Assembly: GCA_052169645.1 (NCBI GenBank)
Contig: JBQNCA010000006.1
Location: 27,435 to 91,434, forward strand
Length of the DNA: 64,000 nt
Source of the DNA: JAIKWW01 sp052169645
GTDB lineage: Bacteria; Bacillota; Clostridia; Peptostreptococcales; Anaerovoracaceae
Direction of reading: 5' to 3'
Shown: piece by piece, positions 36,335 to 43,966 of the stretch
Layout: each line of letters begins with the position of its first letter
Numbering within the stretch: position 1 is the first letter of the stretch
Made by a program: the position numbers and the translations under genes
The notes under the pieces: generated by a model
What the model was told of the DNA's origin: nothing
Database searches by the model: none
The model's input: the letters and a program-made list of their open reading frames with translations, nothing else

Positions 36335-36930
36335 AATAAGTGGACAAAATTCGTGTTAACTTTAAGGCATAGGTCCGGTAAGATTTCCTGCAAAGCTGCT
36401 GATCTGTCGCCAAATCAGCGGTTTCCCATTAAAGCTCCGCTCGTGCCGTTGCCGGACACGAAACCGGATCACCACTCAGTCCATACTGCAATCCACGAAT
36501 ATTATACAGCCTAGGGGATTTCCCCGACAGTATTGTTTTTCCTTATCCTCTTTTGCAAAAAAGGTTTCAAACAGCAATTAATGCAATGCTACGGCCGTTA
36601 GCTATGCATCATCGATCTGTTATCCCCCTGTTCCACTCAAGGCAGGCTACACTTAGGAACGAATTGTGCATTATACAGACAATACACAAAACGATCTTCA
36701 GGTTTTATTTCTCATGCAAAAGTATACTTCCTTTGCATGAGCCTCCACGATCGAAAGGGTTCACGCCCATATGCCATTACGGATCGCCCTTTTCAATCAT
36801 TCTCCCTGAAAATGCCCCCAACTGGGCGTTGGCGGCAAAAGCAAGGAGCTTCATCGATGTGCCCTTTGGCGGATTTTTAGCCCCGTCTTCAGGAAAAACA
36901 AATTCTGACTAGGATACTGCGCCACTTATT
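36335..36930 (-). ncRNA. ole: OLE RNA (ornate large extremophilic RNA)
   Basis: A noncoding stretch of about 596 bases, distinctly richer in GC and local hairpins than neighbouring gaps. It lies between ispA and oapA in the order xseA-xseB-ispA-OLE-oapA-dxs-tlyA, the known OLE context. The 5' end AATAAGTGG (36930-36922) pairs exactly with CCACTTATT (36343-36335) to form a terminal stem. Seven U residues follow (36336-36330), serving as the transcription stop. Internal hairpins include TCGGGGAAATCCCC-type and GCTGATTTGGCGACAGATCAGC-like stems. Known OLE RNAs are about 600 bases and form a membrane ribonucleoprotein with OapA. I could not align it to the family model here. Confidence 0.87.
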
Positions 36931-36935
36931 ATAAT

Positions 36936-36964
36936 ATTTTATTTTATCCTCTTTTGAAGGTCAA
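36936..36964 (-). promoter_or_regulatory. Dedicated promoter of the OLE RNA inside the ispA 3' end
   Basis: TTGACC (36964-36959), exactly 17 bases, TAAAAT (36941-36936). The predicted start, six or seven bases on, falls at 36930-36929, the first base of the OLE terminal stem. The -10 overlaps the ispA stop codon. Confidence 0.75.
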
Positions 36965-38237
36965 GTGCAAGTTCCGCAAAGAATAATATGGGAGCATGCT
37001 CTGTTTTATCGCATTTTCTGTCGGGAGCATCATTCATATTAGCGTTATTAATCAGTCGAGAGGCTTTTTCGATTGCAGCTACCGCCTCGGCTGTAATCTC
37101 GCCGGCAAGCTTCCGTGAACGCTCCGTCCCGTATAAAGACGGATATGTAAGCTTGCCGAGCTCGGCATCAACTCCCGTAGCCTTGCCCATAGCTTTCTCG
37201 TCCCCGATTACGTCAAGCAGATCATCCACTATCTGAAACACCAGTCCCAAGTTTTCCGCATATGAAGTGAGAGCCTCAAGCAATTCGTCACTCGCTCCTC
37301 CGATTACGGCTCCGGCTCTCACAGCTGCACGGATCAAGGCTCCGGTCTTGTTCCTGTGTATATAATGCAGCATATCGGTATCGTCACCACTTGCAGCCCT
37401 TATTGAATTATCAATTACAGTGTTATCCGATACAGTTTTGCCCGAATTTGCAGTAGGCGGCTTCAATTCGCAGATTTCAGCCGAATCAGTCATACAAAAA
37501 TCGGATGCCTGTCCGGCTATCATTCCCTGTACGCCTGCCGCCTTGGAAATTTCTGCTGCCGCACGGATAAAACGCAGCAGCTCGTCCTTGCCGGCAGCCG
37601 CCTGCGCCGCCTCCAGCATAACGTCGAACGCCGAATTTAAAAGTCCGTCTCCCGCCAGCAAAGCAATCCCGTCACCGTAAACCTTATGATTGGCGGGACG
37701 TCCTCTGCGAAGGTCGTCATTATCCATCGAGGGATGATCGTCGTGTATCAGCGAATATGTATGTATAAATTCCACGGCGCAGGCGTAGGGCAACGCTTTT
37801 TGCAAAAGGTCGCAGTCACTCCCTTTGCAGTCGAGATTCGGTATCGATTGCTTGAATCCTCCCTCGAACCGCCACGACCGGCAAGTGCTTTCCGCCATAT
37901 GGGCTTGATTCGGTATAGGATACGGGTTGGCTCGGACTGCCTCCCTAAACTCGTCGGCGTTGCCTCCCATGCGAGCTTCAACTTCCGACTCGCATGGGGC
38001 TGCCGGCTTGCCCTTGCGCGAGCCGCCTGCAAGTTTGGCGGCGGCGAGCAGCAGCACGGGTCTGAGACGCTTTCCCCCGGCCTCAAGACTGTAACGCATA
38101 GCGTCTCCCAGTACGGAACTTCTGCTGTCCACTTCAGGCAGATACGACTCCAAAGCAGCTTCAACCATATCCTTCAAAGCTGCATATTCGACTTTATACG
38201 CTTCTTTCCTCAAAGCTTCAAGCTCTGTCAATCTCAT
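36939..38237 (-). CDS. ispA: Farnesyl/geranyl diphosphate synthase with two insertions
   Basis: Trans-prenyltransferase that builds C15/C20 diphosphates, 432 residues against about 290 normally. The core is intact: YSLEAGGKRLRPVL near 49, the first Asp-rich motif DDHPSMDNDD near 166 (usually DDLPAMDxDD), HRNKTGALI near 295 and the second Asp-rich motif QIVDDLLD near 338. Residues about 73-147 are an in-frame GC-rich insertion between core helices. A second extra stretch of about 28 residues lies around 248-289. The ATG shares ATGA with the xseB stop. Despite the insertions there is no frameshift, so the enzyme may be functional, with the insertions looping out. Confidence 0.92.
   Translation of the reverse strand: MRLTELEALRKEAYKVEYAALKDMVEAALESYLPEVDSRSSVLGDAMRYSLEAGGKRLRPVLLLAAAKLAGGSRKGKPAAPCESEVEARMGGNADEFREAVRANPYPIPNQAHMAESTCRSWRFEGGFKQSIPNLDCKGSDCDLLQKALPYACAVEFIHTYSLIHDDHPSMDNDDLRRGRPANHKVYGDGIALLAGDGLLNSAFDVMLEAAQAAAGKDELLRFIRAAAEISKAAGVQGMIAGQASDFCMTDSAEICELKPPTANSGKTVSDNTVIDNSIRAASGDDTDMLHYIHRNKTGALIRAAVRAGAVIGGASDELLEALTSYAENLGLVFQIVDDLLDVIGDEKAMGKATGVDAELGKLTYPSLYGTERSRKLAGEITAEAVAAIEKASRLINNANMNDAPDRKCDKTEHAPILFFAELALDLQKRIK
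37797..38021. repeat. GC-rich in-frame insertion element within ispA
   Basis: About 225 bases (75 codons) that have no counterpart in ordinary IspA. Base content is far richer in GC than the rest of the gene. It contains a perfect 10-bp palindrome CCCATGCGAG/CTCGCATGGG (37965-37974 with 37988-37997). GATTCGGTAT occurs twice and GCAGTC twice. It is open in the ispA frame, in another minus-strand frame (37748-38164) and in a plus-strand frame, as expected for a coding-tolerated repeat like the Rickettsia palindromic elements. No second copy exists in this window. Confidence 0.6.
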
Positions 38238-38455
38238 AGCTGCTGTTCCTTGCACAATTCTCCGCTTTTTTTATCATATATTTCTATCGTTTGCCTTGCA
38301 TTCTCAAGTATACCCATGCAATATTCGTAATATTTTCGTCCTTCTTTATAGCTTTTTAAAGCTTCCTCAAGCGGTGTAGCCTCATCGTTTAAAGCTGACA
38401 CCGCATTTTCGAGCCTCTCGTAAGCCTGCTCGAAAGACAGCTTATCTTCCTTCAT
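38234..38455 (-). CDS. xseB: Exodeoxyribonuclease VII small subunit
   Basis: A coiled-coil subunit of 73 residues that assembles with XseA to degrade single-stranded DNA. The sequence SFEQAYERLENAVSALND, with TPLEEALKSYKEG, is the family signature. AAGG precedes the ATG. It overlaps ispA by four bases and follows xseA by 56 bases. Confidence 0.95.
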   Translation of the reverse strand: MKEDKLSFEQAYERLENAVSALNDEATPLEEALKSYKEGRKYYEYCMGILENARQTIEIYDKKSGELCKEQQL

Positions 38456-38511
38456 AACCTTATCCTTTATTTATATTTTAAATTCATAGAGTAAATTTTC
38501 ACATTTTAATT

Positions 38512-39735
38512 TCAGTTATTTTCATTTTTCGAAATGCGGTTTGTGAGCGTACTGACATCTATCGAACCGTCTTTCATCTGCAAACTGATATACTGCTCCT
38601 TGGCGGCAGCTCCGACTGAAGTAATAACCTTACCGTCCTCAGTTCTGACTATGGCATAACCCTTTGCCAAAATGCTTTCCGGCGAAGCCGCCTCAAGCAC
38701 TGCAGCCTGCCTGTCAGTCGCTCCTTGAAGCGTTTCTATCATGCTTTTAATATCGTTTATCAAACCGTTTTTCAGCATATCACATCGAGCTTTCATAGTT
38801 TCTACCCTGTTGCCGAGCGTATATGAAAGTATTTGACCGTCAAAATGCTTCAACAGAGATTTTCTGTAATCTATCCTGTAAAGCATGCTCCGTCTGATTT
38901 TTTCATGCATATCATAAAGATTGTGTTGCAGTTCTTCGCTGTCGGGTACTGCCATTACGGCAGCTGCGGTAGGAGTCTCGGCTCGCCTGTCCGCAACATA
39001 GTCTGCTATGGTAAAATCAGTTTCATGACCGACCGCAGAAATTACAGGTATCTTTGATTCAAAAATACTCCTTGCGACGATTTCCTCGTTAAAAGCCCAC
39101 AAATCTTCGGCAGAACCGCCGCCCCTGCCCACTATTATAGTATCTACATAGTTAAACTTTCTGTTTACATCCGTGACGGCGGATGCAATTTCTTCAGCTG
39201 CATATTCGCCCTGTACCGTACACGGATATACTATGATATTGACTACATTATTTCTGGATTTTATAATCTTCAATATGTCCCTTACGGCTGCTCCGGTTTC
39301 CGCTGTTATAATACATACGGTCGTCGGAAATTCAGGTATCAGCTTCTTATTTTCTGCCGCAAACAATCCCTCAGACTCGAGTTTTTCATACAAGGCTCGA
39401 AACGCTGCGGCAAGATCTCCGGCACCCAGCACCTCTATGCTCCTGACATTTAAAGAATAGCTTCCGCCCTGTTCATATACGGATATATGCCCCTCCGCCG
39501 TTATTTCCATACCGTTGACAAGTTCATATCTGAGCTTTGAGACATAAGTGGAAGGCATAAAACAGCGAAGGGTTGAGCTTTCATCATTCAGAGAAAAATA
39601 CAGATGCCCGCTGCCGTGATATTTAAGATTTGATATTTCTCCTTTTATCAGAATACTGCCGAGTATCGGATCCGTAGAAAGAATTCTGCCTATATATTTA
39701 TTTACCTGAGATACTTTCAAAGGTTTCAAAGCCAT
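38512..39735 (-). CDS. xseA: Exodeoxyribonuclease VII large subunit
   Basis: Catalytic subunit of ExoVII, 407 residues. An N-terminal OB fold covers about 1-100 (VSQVNKYIGRILSTDPIL, IKGEISN). The catalytic region has DTIIVGRGGGSAEDLWAFN near 195 and AVGHETDFTIADYVADRRAETPT near 235 (written in part). A long coiled-coil C-terminus follows. GAGGCG lies before the ATG. It leads the xseA-xseB-ispA run and may share a transcript with cysK 28 bases upstream. Confidence 0.96.
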   Translation of the reverse strand: MALKPLKVSQVNKYIGRILSTDPILGSILIKGEISNLKYHGSGHLYFSLNDESSTLRCFMPSTYVSKLRYELVNGMEITAEGHISVYEQGGSYSLNVRSIEVLGAGDLAAAFRALYEKLESEGLFAAENKKLIPEFPTTVCIITAETGAAVRDILKIIKSRNNVVNIIVYPCTVQGEYAAEEIASAVTDVNRKFNYVDTIIVGRGGGSAEDLWAFNEEIVARSIFESKIPVISAVGHETDFTIADYVADRRAETPTAAAVMAVPDSEELQHNLYDMHEKIRRSMLYRIDYRKSLLKHFDGQILSYTLGNRVETMKARCDMLKNGLINDIKSMIETLQGATDRQAAVLEAASPESILAKGYAIVRTEDGKVITSVGAAAKEQYISLQMKDGSIDVSTLTNRISKNENN

Positions 39736-39763
39736 AATTCGCCTCTTTCATCCGCTTGGACAT

Positions 39764-40693
39764 TCAGTCCTCATAAAGAGGTGTACTGAAATATCTCTCG
39801 CCCGTATCGGGAAGTAAGGTTACGACGGTTTTGCCTTCGCCAAGCTCCTTTGCCATACGCAAAGCTACGCATACGTTTGTTCCTCCCGATATACCGCAGA
39901 GAAGACCTTCTTCCCTCGCCAGCAATCTCGTTGTTTTAATAGCTTCTTCATCAGTAACTATGGATATTTCATCGTAAATTTCAGTATCCAGTATATCGGG
40001 AATAACTCCGTCACCTATACCCATCTGCAGATGAGTTCCTACGCCGCCGCCCGAAAGTATGGCGGCGTTTTCAGGCTCGACCGCATAAATTTTTATATCG
40101 GGATTTTTCTCTTTCAACAATCGTCCTATACCTGTGATAGTGCCGCCTGTTCCTATTCCTGAACAAAATCCGTCTATAGTCCCGTTCACCTGTTCCAATA
40201 TTTCAGCTGCGGTATGCTTGTGATGTGCAATAATATTATCCTCATTGCTGAACTGGTCGGGGCAATAAACATTAGGATATTCAGCAGCCATCTGCTGAGC
40301 CTGTCTCATACACTCCTTTATGCATTCGCCTATATTATTGTCATCATGTACAAGTCTGACCTCCGCACCGTATTGTTTCATGAGCATCAGTCTTTCTCTG
40401 CTAACTGAATCGGGCATTATTATTACTACCTTGTAACCCTTTACCGCTCCTACCAGTGACAGTCCTATACCCTGATTTCCGCTGGTAGCCTCCACTATTA
40501 CGGAATTCTTGTCAAGCTCGCCTCTTCTTTCGGCAGCTTCTATTATTTCCAAGGCTGTACGAGTTTTTACGGAACCTCCTATATTGACAGCCTCAAATTT
40601 TACCAGTACCTGTGCATCATCCGGATTCGTAAGTTTGGACAGACGAATCATAGGGGTATTTCCCACTGCTTCAAGTACATTGTTGTAAATCAT
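39764..40693 (-). CDS. cysK: Cysteine synthase family PLP enzyme
   Basis: A fold-type II PLP enzyme of 309 residues: O-acetylserine + sulfide to cysteine, or a close relative. Residues NTPMIRLSKL near 12 and the PLP lysine in GGSVKTR near 42 (Thr where most have Asp) are visible. The loop VEATSGNQGIGLS near 70 has Gln where classic CysK has Thr. GIGTGGTITG near 175 binds the PLP phosphate. These deviations leave open a role as cystathionine beta-synthase-like or another beta-replacement enzyme. GGGAGA lies 11 bases before the ATG. The 201-base gap 40694-40894 holds no visible gene. Confidence 0.85.
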   Translation of the reverse strand: MIYNNVLEAVGNTPMIRLSKLTNPDDAQVLVKFEAVNIGGSVKTRTALEIIEAAERRGELDKNSVIVEATSGNQGIGLSLVGAVKGYKVVIIMPDSVSRERLMLMKQYGAEVRLVHDDNNIGECIKECMRQAQQMAAEYPNVYCPDQFSNEDNIIAHHKHTAAEILEQVNGTIDGFCSGIGTGGTITGIGRLLKEKNPDIKIYAVEPENAAILSGGGVGTHLQMGIGDGVIPDILDTEIYDEISIVTDEEAIKTTRLLAREEGLLCGISGGTNVCVALRMAKELGEGKTVVTLLPDTGERYFSTPLYED

Positions 40694-40894
40694 ATAATAT
40701 TTTCTCCCATCAGATTATTTTAAAAATATTTTAAATATGTATGCACTCAATAATCTAAGCGACATATCCGAATCAAACAATCATAGTTTAACATCTATAC
40801 AGGATATTTAAACATTAAAGATTGATTTTTATATAAGCTTCATAATTTTCTCAGAAGTAGCACCTCTACTGTCGACATGCACGAAAATTTATAC

Positions 40895-41566
40895 CTACAG
40901 TATAATGTCGTATTTTTCTCTACAGCTCTCTATTACAGCTTTTTCCTCATCATTCAGAATATGTGCCGGAGCTGGAAGCTTCCCTGTAAGTATCAGCATA
41001 TTCGCATAATATTCCAAGGTTTCAAGACGATAATATGCATTTATCATATTATCTCCCCAAACCACCGCTCCGTGGTTTGCCAGCAAAACGGCTGCATGAC
41101 CTTTCAAATACGGAATTATGGATTCCGCCAGTTCCTTAGTACCCGGTGCAGCAAACGGAGCACACAAAACTTCTCCTAAATTTAACAAAGCCTCATTTAC
41201 CACAGGTAGATCCATAGCCTTTCGTGCACAGGCAAAAGCTGTGGTGGCGGGCGGATGTGCATGTACTACCGCATTCACATCCTCTCTGTTTTTATATACC
41301 GCCATATGCATTTGAATCTCCGAGGATACTTTCTCACAGCTTCCCGCTTCTATAATATTCCCGTCAATATCGGTTTTTATCAGCATTTCTTCCGTCATAA
41401 AACCCTTTGATACTCCTGACGGGGTCACCCAATAATAACCGTCAGCTGTCTTACAGCTTAGATTTCCGTCATTTGCCGCACAATAATTTTTATCATACAT
41501 TCTTTTCCCAACTTCAATAACAGCTGCTTTAGCTGTCGCATCATCAGGCAGTATTAATCTTCCCAT
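40895..41566 (-). CDS. Class II aldolase/adducin family protein
   Basis: A zinc-dependent L-fuculose-phosphate-type aldolase of 223 residues. NDGNLSCKTADGYYWVTPSG near 34 binds phosphate. The zinc histidines lie in VVHAHPPATTAFA near 92-105 and in LANHGAVVWG near 153. The gene overlaps mtnA by 23 bases and is read after it. That pairing fits Ald2 of the DHAP shunt, which splits 5-thiomethyl- or 5-deoxyribulose-1-phosphate to dihydroxyacetone phosphate and an aldehyde. An MtnB dehydratase is the main alternative. Start: ATG at 41566 with AAAGGAAA upstream; a TTG two codons earlier is less likely. Confidence 0.82.
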   Translation of the reverse strand: MGRLILPDDATAKAAVIEVGKRMYDKNYCAANDGNLSCKTADGYYWVTPSGVSKGFMTEEMLIKTDIDGNIIEAGSCEKVSSEIQMHMAVYKNREDVNAVVHAHPPATTAFACARKAMDLPVVNEALLNLGEVLCAPFAAPGTKELAESIIPYLKGHAAVLLANHGAVVWGDNMINAYYRLETLEYYANMLILTGKLPAPAHILNDEEKAVIESCREKYDIIL

Positions 41567-42650
41567 TTTCAACTTTCCTTTCTGCTATGCTTTTAAGCGA
41601 ATTTTCATATGGAGGATAAGCTATCCCGTATTCGGTAATAATTCCCGTTATGAGCTCATTGTCGGTCACATCGAATGACGGATTATAAATATTCACACTG
41701 CCTGAAGTCATAGGCTTACTGTACCACATGCTTCTGACCTCTTCCTCAGCTCTTTCTTCTATTACGATTCCTTCACCGTCGGAAGTCATCATATCTATAC
41801 TTGATGACGGAGCTGCTATATAAAAAGGTATTCCGAAATGCTTTGCCGAAATCGCCGCTCCCAATGTCCCTATCTTATTTGCGGTATCTCCGTTTGCAGC
41901 CACCCTGTCACATCCTGTTATGACTGCATCGATCTTGCCCTGCTTCATCACTGAAGCCGCCATATTATCACAGATAAGTGTCACGTCTATACCTGCCTGT
42001 TCAAGTTCAAATGCCGTAAGCCTTGCCCCTTGTAAAAGAGGTCTGGTCTCATCAGCAAACACATGAAAATCGTACCCTCTTTCATGCCCGAGATAGATAG
42101 GAGCCGTTGCGGTTCCGTAACGTACCGTTGCCAGATGTCCCGCATTGCAATGGGTCAGTATTCCTTGCCCCGATTTGAGCAGTGTCAATCCGTATTCGCC
42201 TATCTTCCTGCATACCTCTATATCCTCGAATTTGATTTTTTCAGCCTCAATTCTCAATTCTGTAATAACTTCGCTCACTTGAAAATTTGCAAGGTCTTTA
42301 TTTTTTTTCATCATACGATCAATAGCCCAAGAAAGATTGACTGCTGTCGGACGTGCAGCTTTCAAATAATCTGCCGCCGCTGAAAGTCTTAGGTCAAAGA
42401 CTTCTCTGTCATTTCCCGCAATTTTTCCTATTTCAACTGCCGCAAGATAAATTCCTATAGCCGCAGCTACGCCTATTGCAGGTGCTCCTCTGACTCTCAG
42501 CTTATATATAGCTTCTCTTATATCCTCCTGACGCCGCAGTTCCAAAAATTTTATTTCTCCCGGAAGCAGAGTCTGATCTATTATTATCAACGCTCTGCCG
42601 TCCGAGGACAAATCTACCGTGTTTATATCTCTTATCCTGCAATTTTCCAT
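41544..42650 (-). CDS. mtnA: S-methyl-5-thioribose-1-phosphate isomerase
   Basis: Isomerises 5-methylthioribose-1-phosphate (or 5-deoxyribose-1-phosphate) to the ribulose form. It has 368 residues. VRGAPAIGVAAAIGIYLA near 52 is the N-terminal signature. The catalytic Cys lies in ILTHCNAGHLAT near 162, the catalytic Asp in ITGCDRVAANGD near 243, and NKIGT near 255. The eIF2B-alpha-like fold is clear. AAAAGG lies before the ATG. No kinase (mtnK) is in the window, so the rest of the pathway must be elsewhere. Confidence 0.93.
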   Translation of the reverse strand: MENCRIRDINTVDLSSDGRALIIIDQTLLPGEIKFLELRRQEDIREAIYKLRVRGAPAIGVAAAIGIYLAAVEIGKIAGNDREVFDLRLSAAADYLKAARPTAVNLSWAIDRMMKKNKDLANFQVSEVITELRIEAEKIKFEDIEVCRKIGEYGLTLLKSGQGILTHCNAGHLATVRYGTATAPIYLGHERGYDFHVFADETRPLLQGARLTAFELEQAGIDVTLICDNMAASVMKQGKIDAVITGCDRVAANGDTANKIGTLGAAISAKHFGIPFYIAAPSSSIDMMTSDGEGIVIEERAEEEVRSMWYSKPMTSGSVNIYNPSFDVTDNELITGIITEYGIAYPPYENSLKSIAERKVENGKINTA

Positions 42651-42709
42651 AATTTTTAAAAACCTTTTATGTCACATAAGCTGATTTATATTGCTATATT
42701 TTCAGTATA

Positions 42710-43903
42710 TTATACCGAGCTGTTCAATTTATTTTCTATTTCAACATAGGCTATTTTTATAAAATTCCGCATAAGCTCCACCTCTTGAAAGAATGCCTGA
42801 GCCTGATCTTTTCTACCGCCGCCCTTTCCTCCGAAGCCTACTGCATATTCTTTCACTATACCGCCGAGATTTAAACTGCTTTTGGCAGTGCAATTCAACA
42901 GCACACAGTTTTCTTTTGCGGAGCTCAGAATTATAGGCTTATCGGTAATAGCGGAAAGCTTCTTGGTAATACGCCTTAGTTCCTCAATATCGACATCACT
43001 CAACTCGGAAGTTATTATAATCTCATCCGTATTTAAAAGTTCCTTAGCCTTTATTGCGGCAAATCTGTCCTTCATCTGATTCAGTTCACGTCGGAAGCCG
43101 TCATTCTTTTTTTCTGCAATTTTAACTTTTTCAATCAGAGTAAACTCATCCGCCGAATATTTCTCGGCAAGCTCCGAAACCACAAGATGCTTCTGACGAT
43201 AATCGAGAAATGCACGCTTGCCGCATTTAAAGTAAATCCTCGTCATCCCTTTATATTTTTCAGTGGAAATAATCTTTATGATACCCACCTGTGAAGTATC
43301 CGAGGGATGGGGGCAACAGCAAGCTACGCAGTCCACACCCGGTATGCTTACCACGGTTATATCTTCATCTACTTTGAGTTCCTTGCGAAGCGGGAGTTCA
43401 GCCGCTTCTTCAGAACTTTTCAACTGCAAAATATTTATGGGAAGAGCACGATAAACTGCATCATTGGCAATATTTTCAACATGATTTATCATTTCCTGAG
43501 TAATTTCCTTTGAATCTATATCGAAGCTTCCTATCTCTTCACCCAAATGAAAGCCTCTATTATCAAGATTATACTCACTTTTAAATATACCCGAAAGGAT
43601 ATGCTCACCGATATGGTTTTGCATATGATCAAAGCGTCGTTCCCAATTCAGCTTGAGATTAAGCTTATCGCCGGGATTCAACAGTGCGGCGTCCTCAGCC
43701 TTAAGTCTGTGGTATATAACGCCGTTTTTCTCAGTTACAGCTTTCAATTCAAAGTCTCCCAAGCTTCCCAAATCCCATGGCTGACCTCCGGAATCCGGTG
43801 CAAATACGGTCTGATCCAAAATTACATTTTCTCCCTGAATATCCACTACCGTTGCAGTAGCTTCCTGCAGATATGAATCCTGATTATATAACTTCTTTGT
43901 CAT
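42710..43903 (-). CDS. AlaX-type alanyl-tRNA editing protein with DHHA1 domain
   Basis: A freestanding relative of the AlaRS editing and C-terminal domains, 397 residues. The N-terminal beta-barrel has VFAPDSGGQPWD near 33. The zinc site comprises HMQNHIGEHILSG near 92-104 (HxxxH) and VDCVACCCPHPSDTSQ near 190-205 (Cys and His). The C-terminal DHHA1 region ends with VGFGGKGGGRKDQAQA near 360. It hydrolyses misacylated Ser- or Gly-tRNA-Ala. The GGAGG site lies six bases before the ATG. It is separated from the upstream fusion gene by a terminator. Confidence 0.9.
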   Translation of the reverse strand: MTKKLYNQDSYLQEATATVVDIQGENVILDQTVFAPDSGGQPWDLGSLGDFELKAVTEKNGVIYHRLKAEDAALLNPGDKLNLKLNWERRFDHMQNHIGEHILSGIFKSEYNLDNRGFHLGEEIGSFDIDSKEITQEMINHVENIANDAVYRALPINILQLKSSEEAAELPLRKELKVDEDITVVSIPGVDCVACCCPHPSDTSQVGIIKIISTEKYKGMTRIYFKCGKRAFLDYRQKHLVVSELAEKYSADEFTLIEKVKIAEKKNDGFRRELNQMKDRFAAIKAKELLNTDEIIITSELSDVDIEELRRITKKLSAITDKPIILSSAKENCVLLNCTAKSSLNLGGIVKEYAVGFGGKGGGRKDQAQAFFQEVELMRNFIKIAYVEIENKLNSSV

Positions 43904-43924
43904 TGATGTCCTCCGATTAAAATA

Positions 43925-43949
43925 ACCTCCTGCCGATTTGACAGGAGGT
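43925..43949 (-). terminator. Hairpin after the three-domain fusion gene
   Basis: ACCTCCTG/CAGGAGGT (43925-43932 with 43942-43949), perfect 8 bp, then TTATTTTAAT on the minus strand. It lies 17 bases past the stop. Confidence 0.7.
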
Positions 43950-43966
43950 ATGAAATCATATTCTTC

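Noticed and set aside
36928..36933. TATAAT just at the start of the OLE RNA as its -10 box
   Set aside because: It would start transcription inside the terminal stem and has no -35 at the right distance. The TTGACC-17-TAAAAT pair fits much better.
37686..38330. Long plus-strand reading frame opposite ispA/xseB
   Set aside because: It runs antisense to conserved IspA residues, has no ribosome site, and exists because the GC-rich insertion lacks stop codons.
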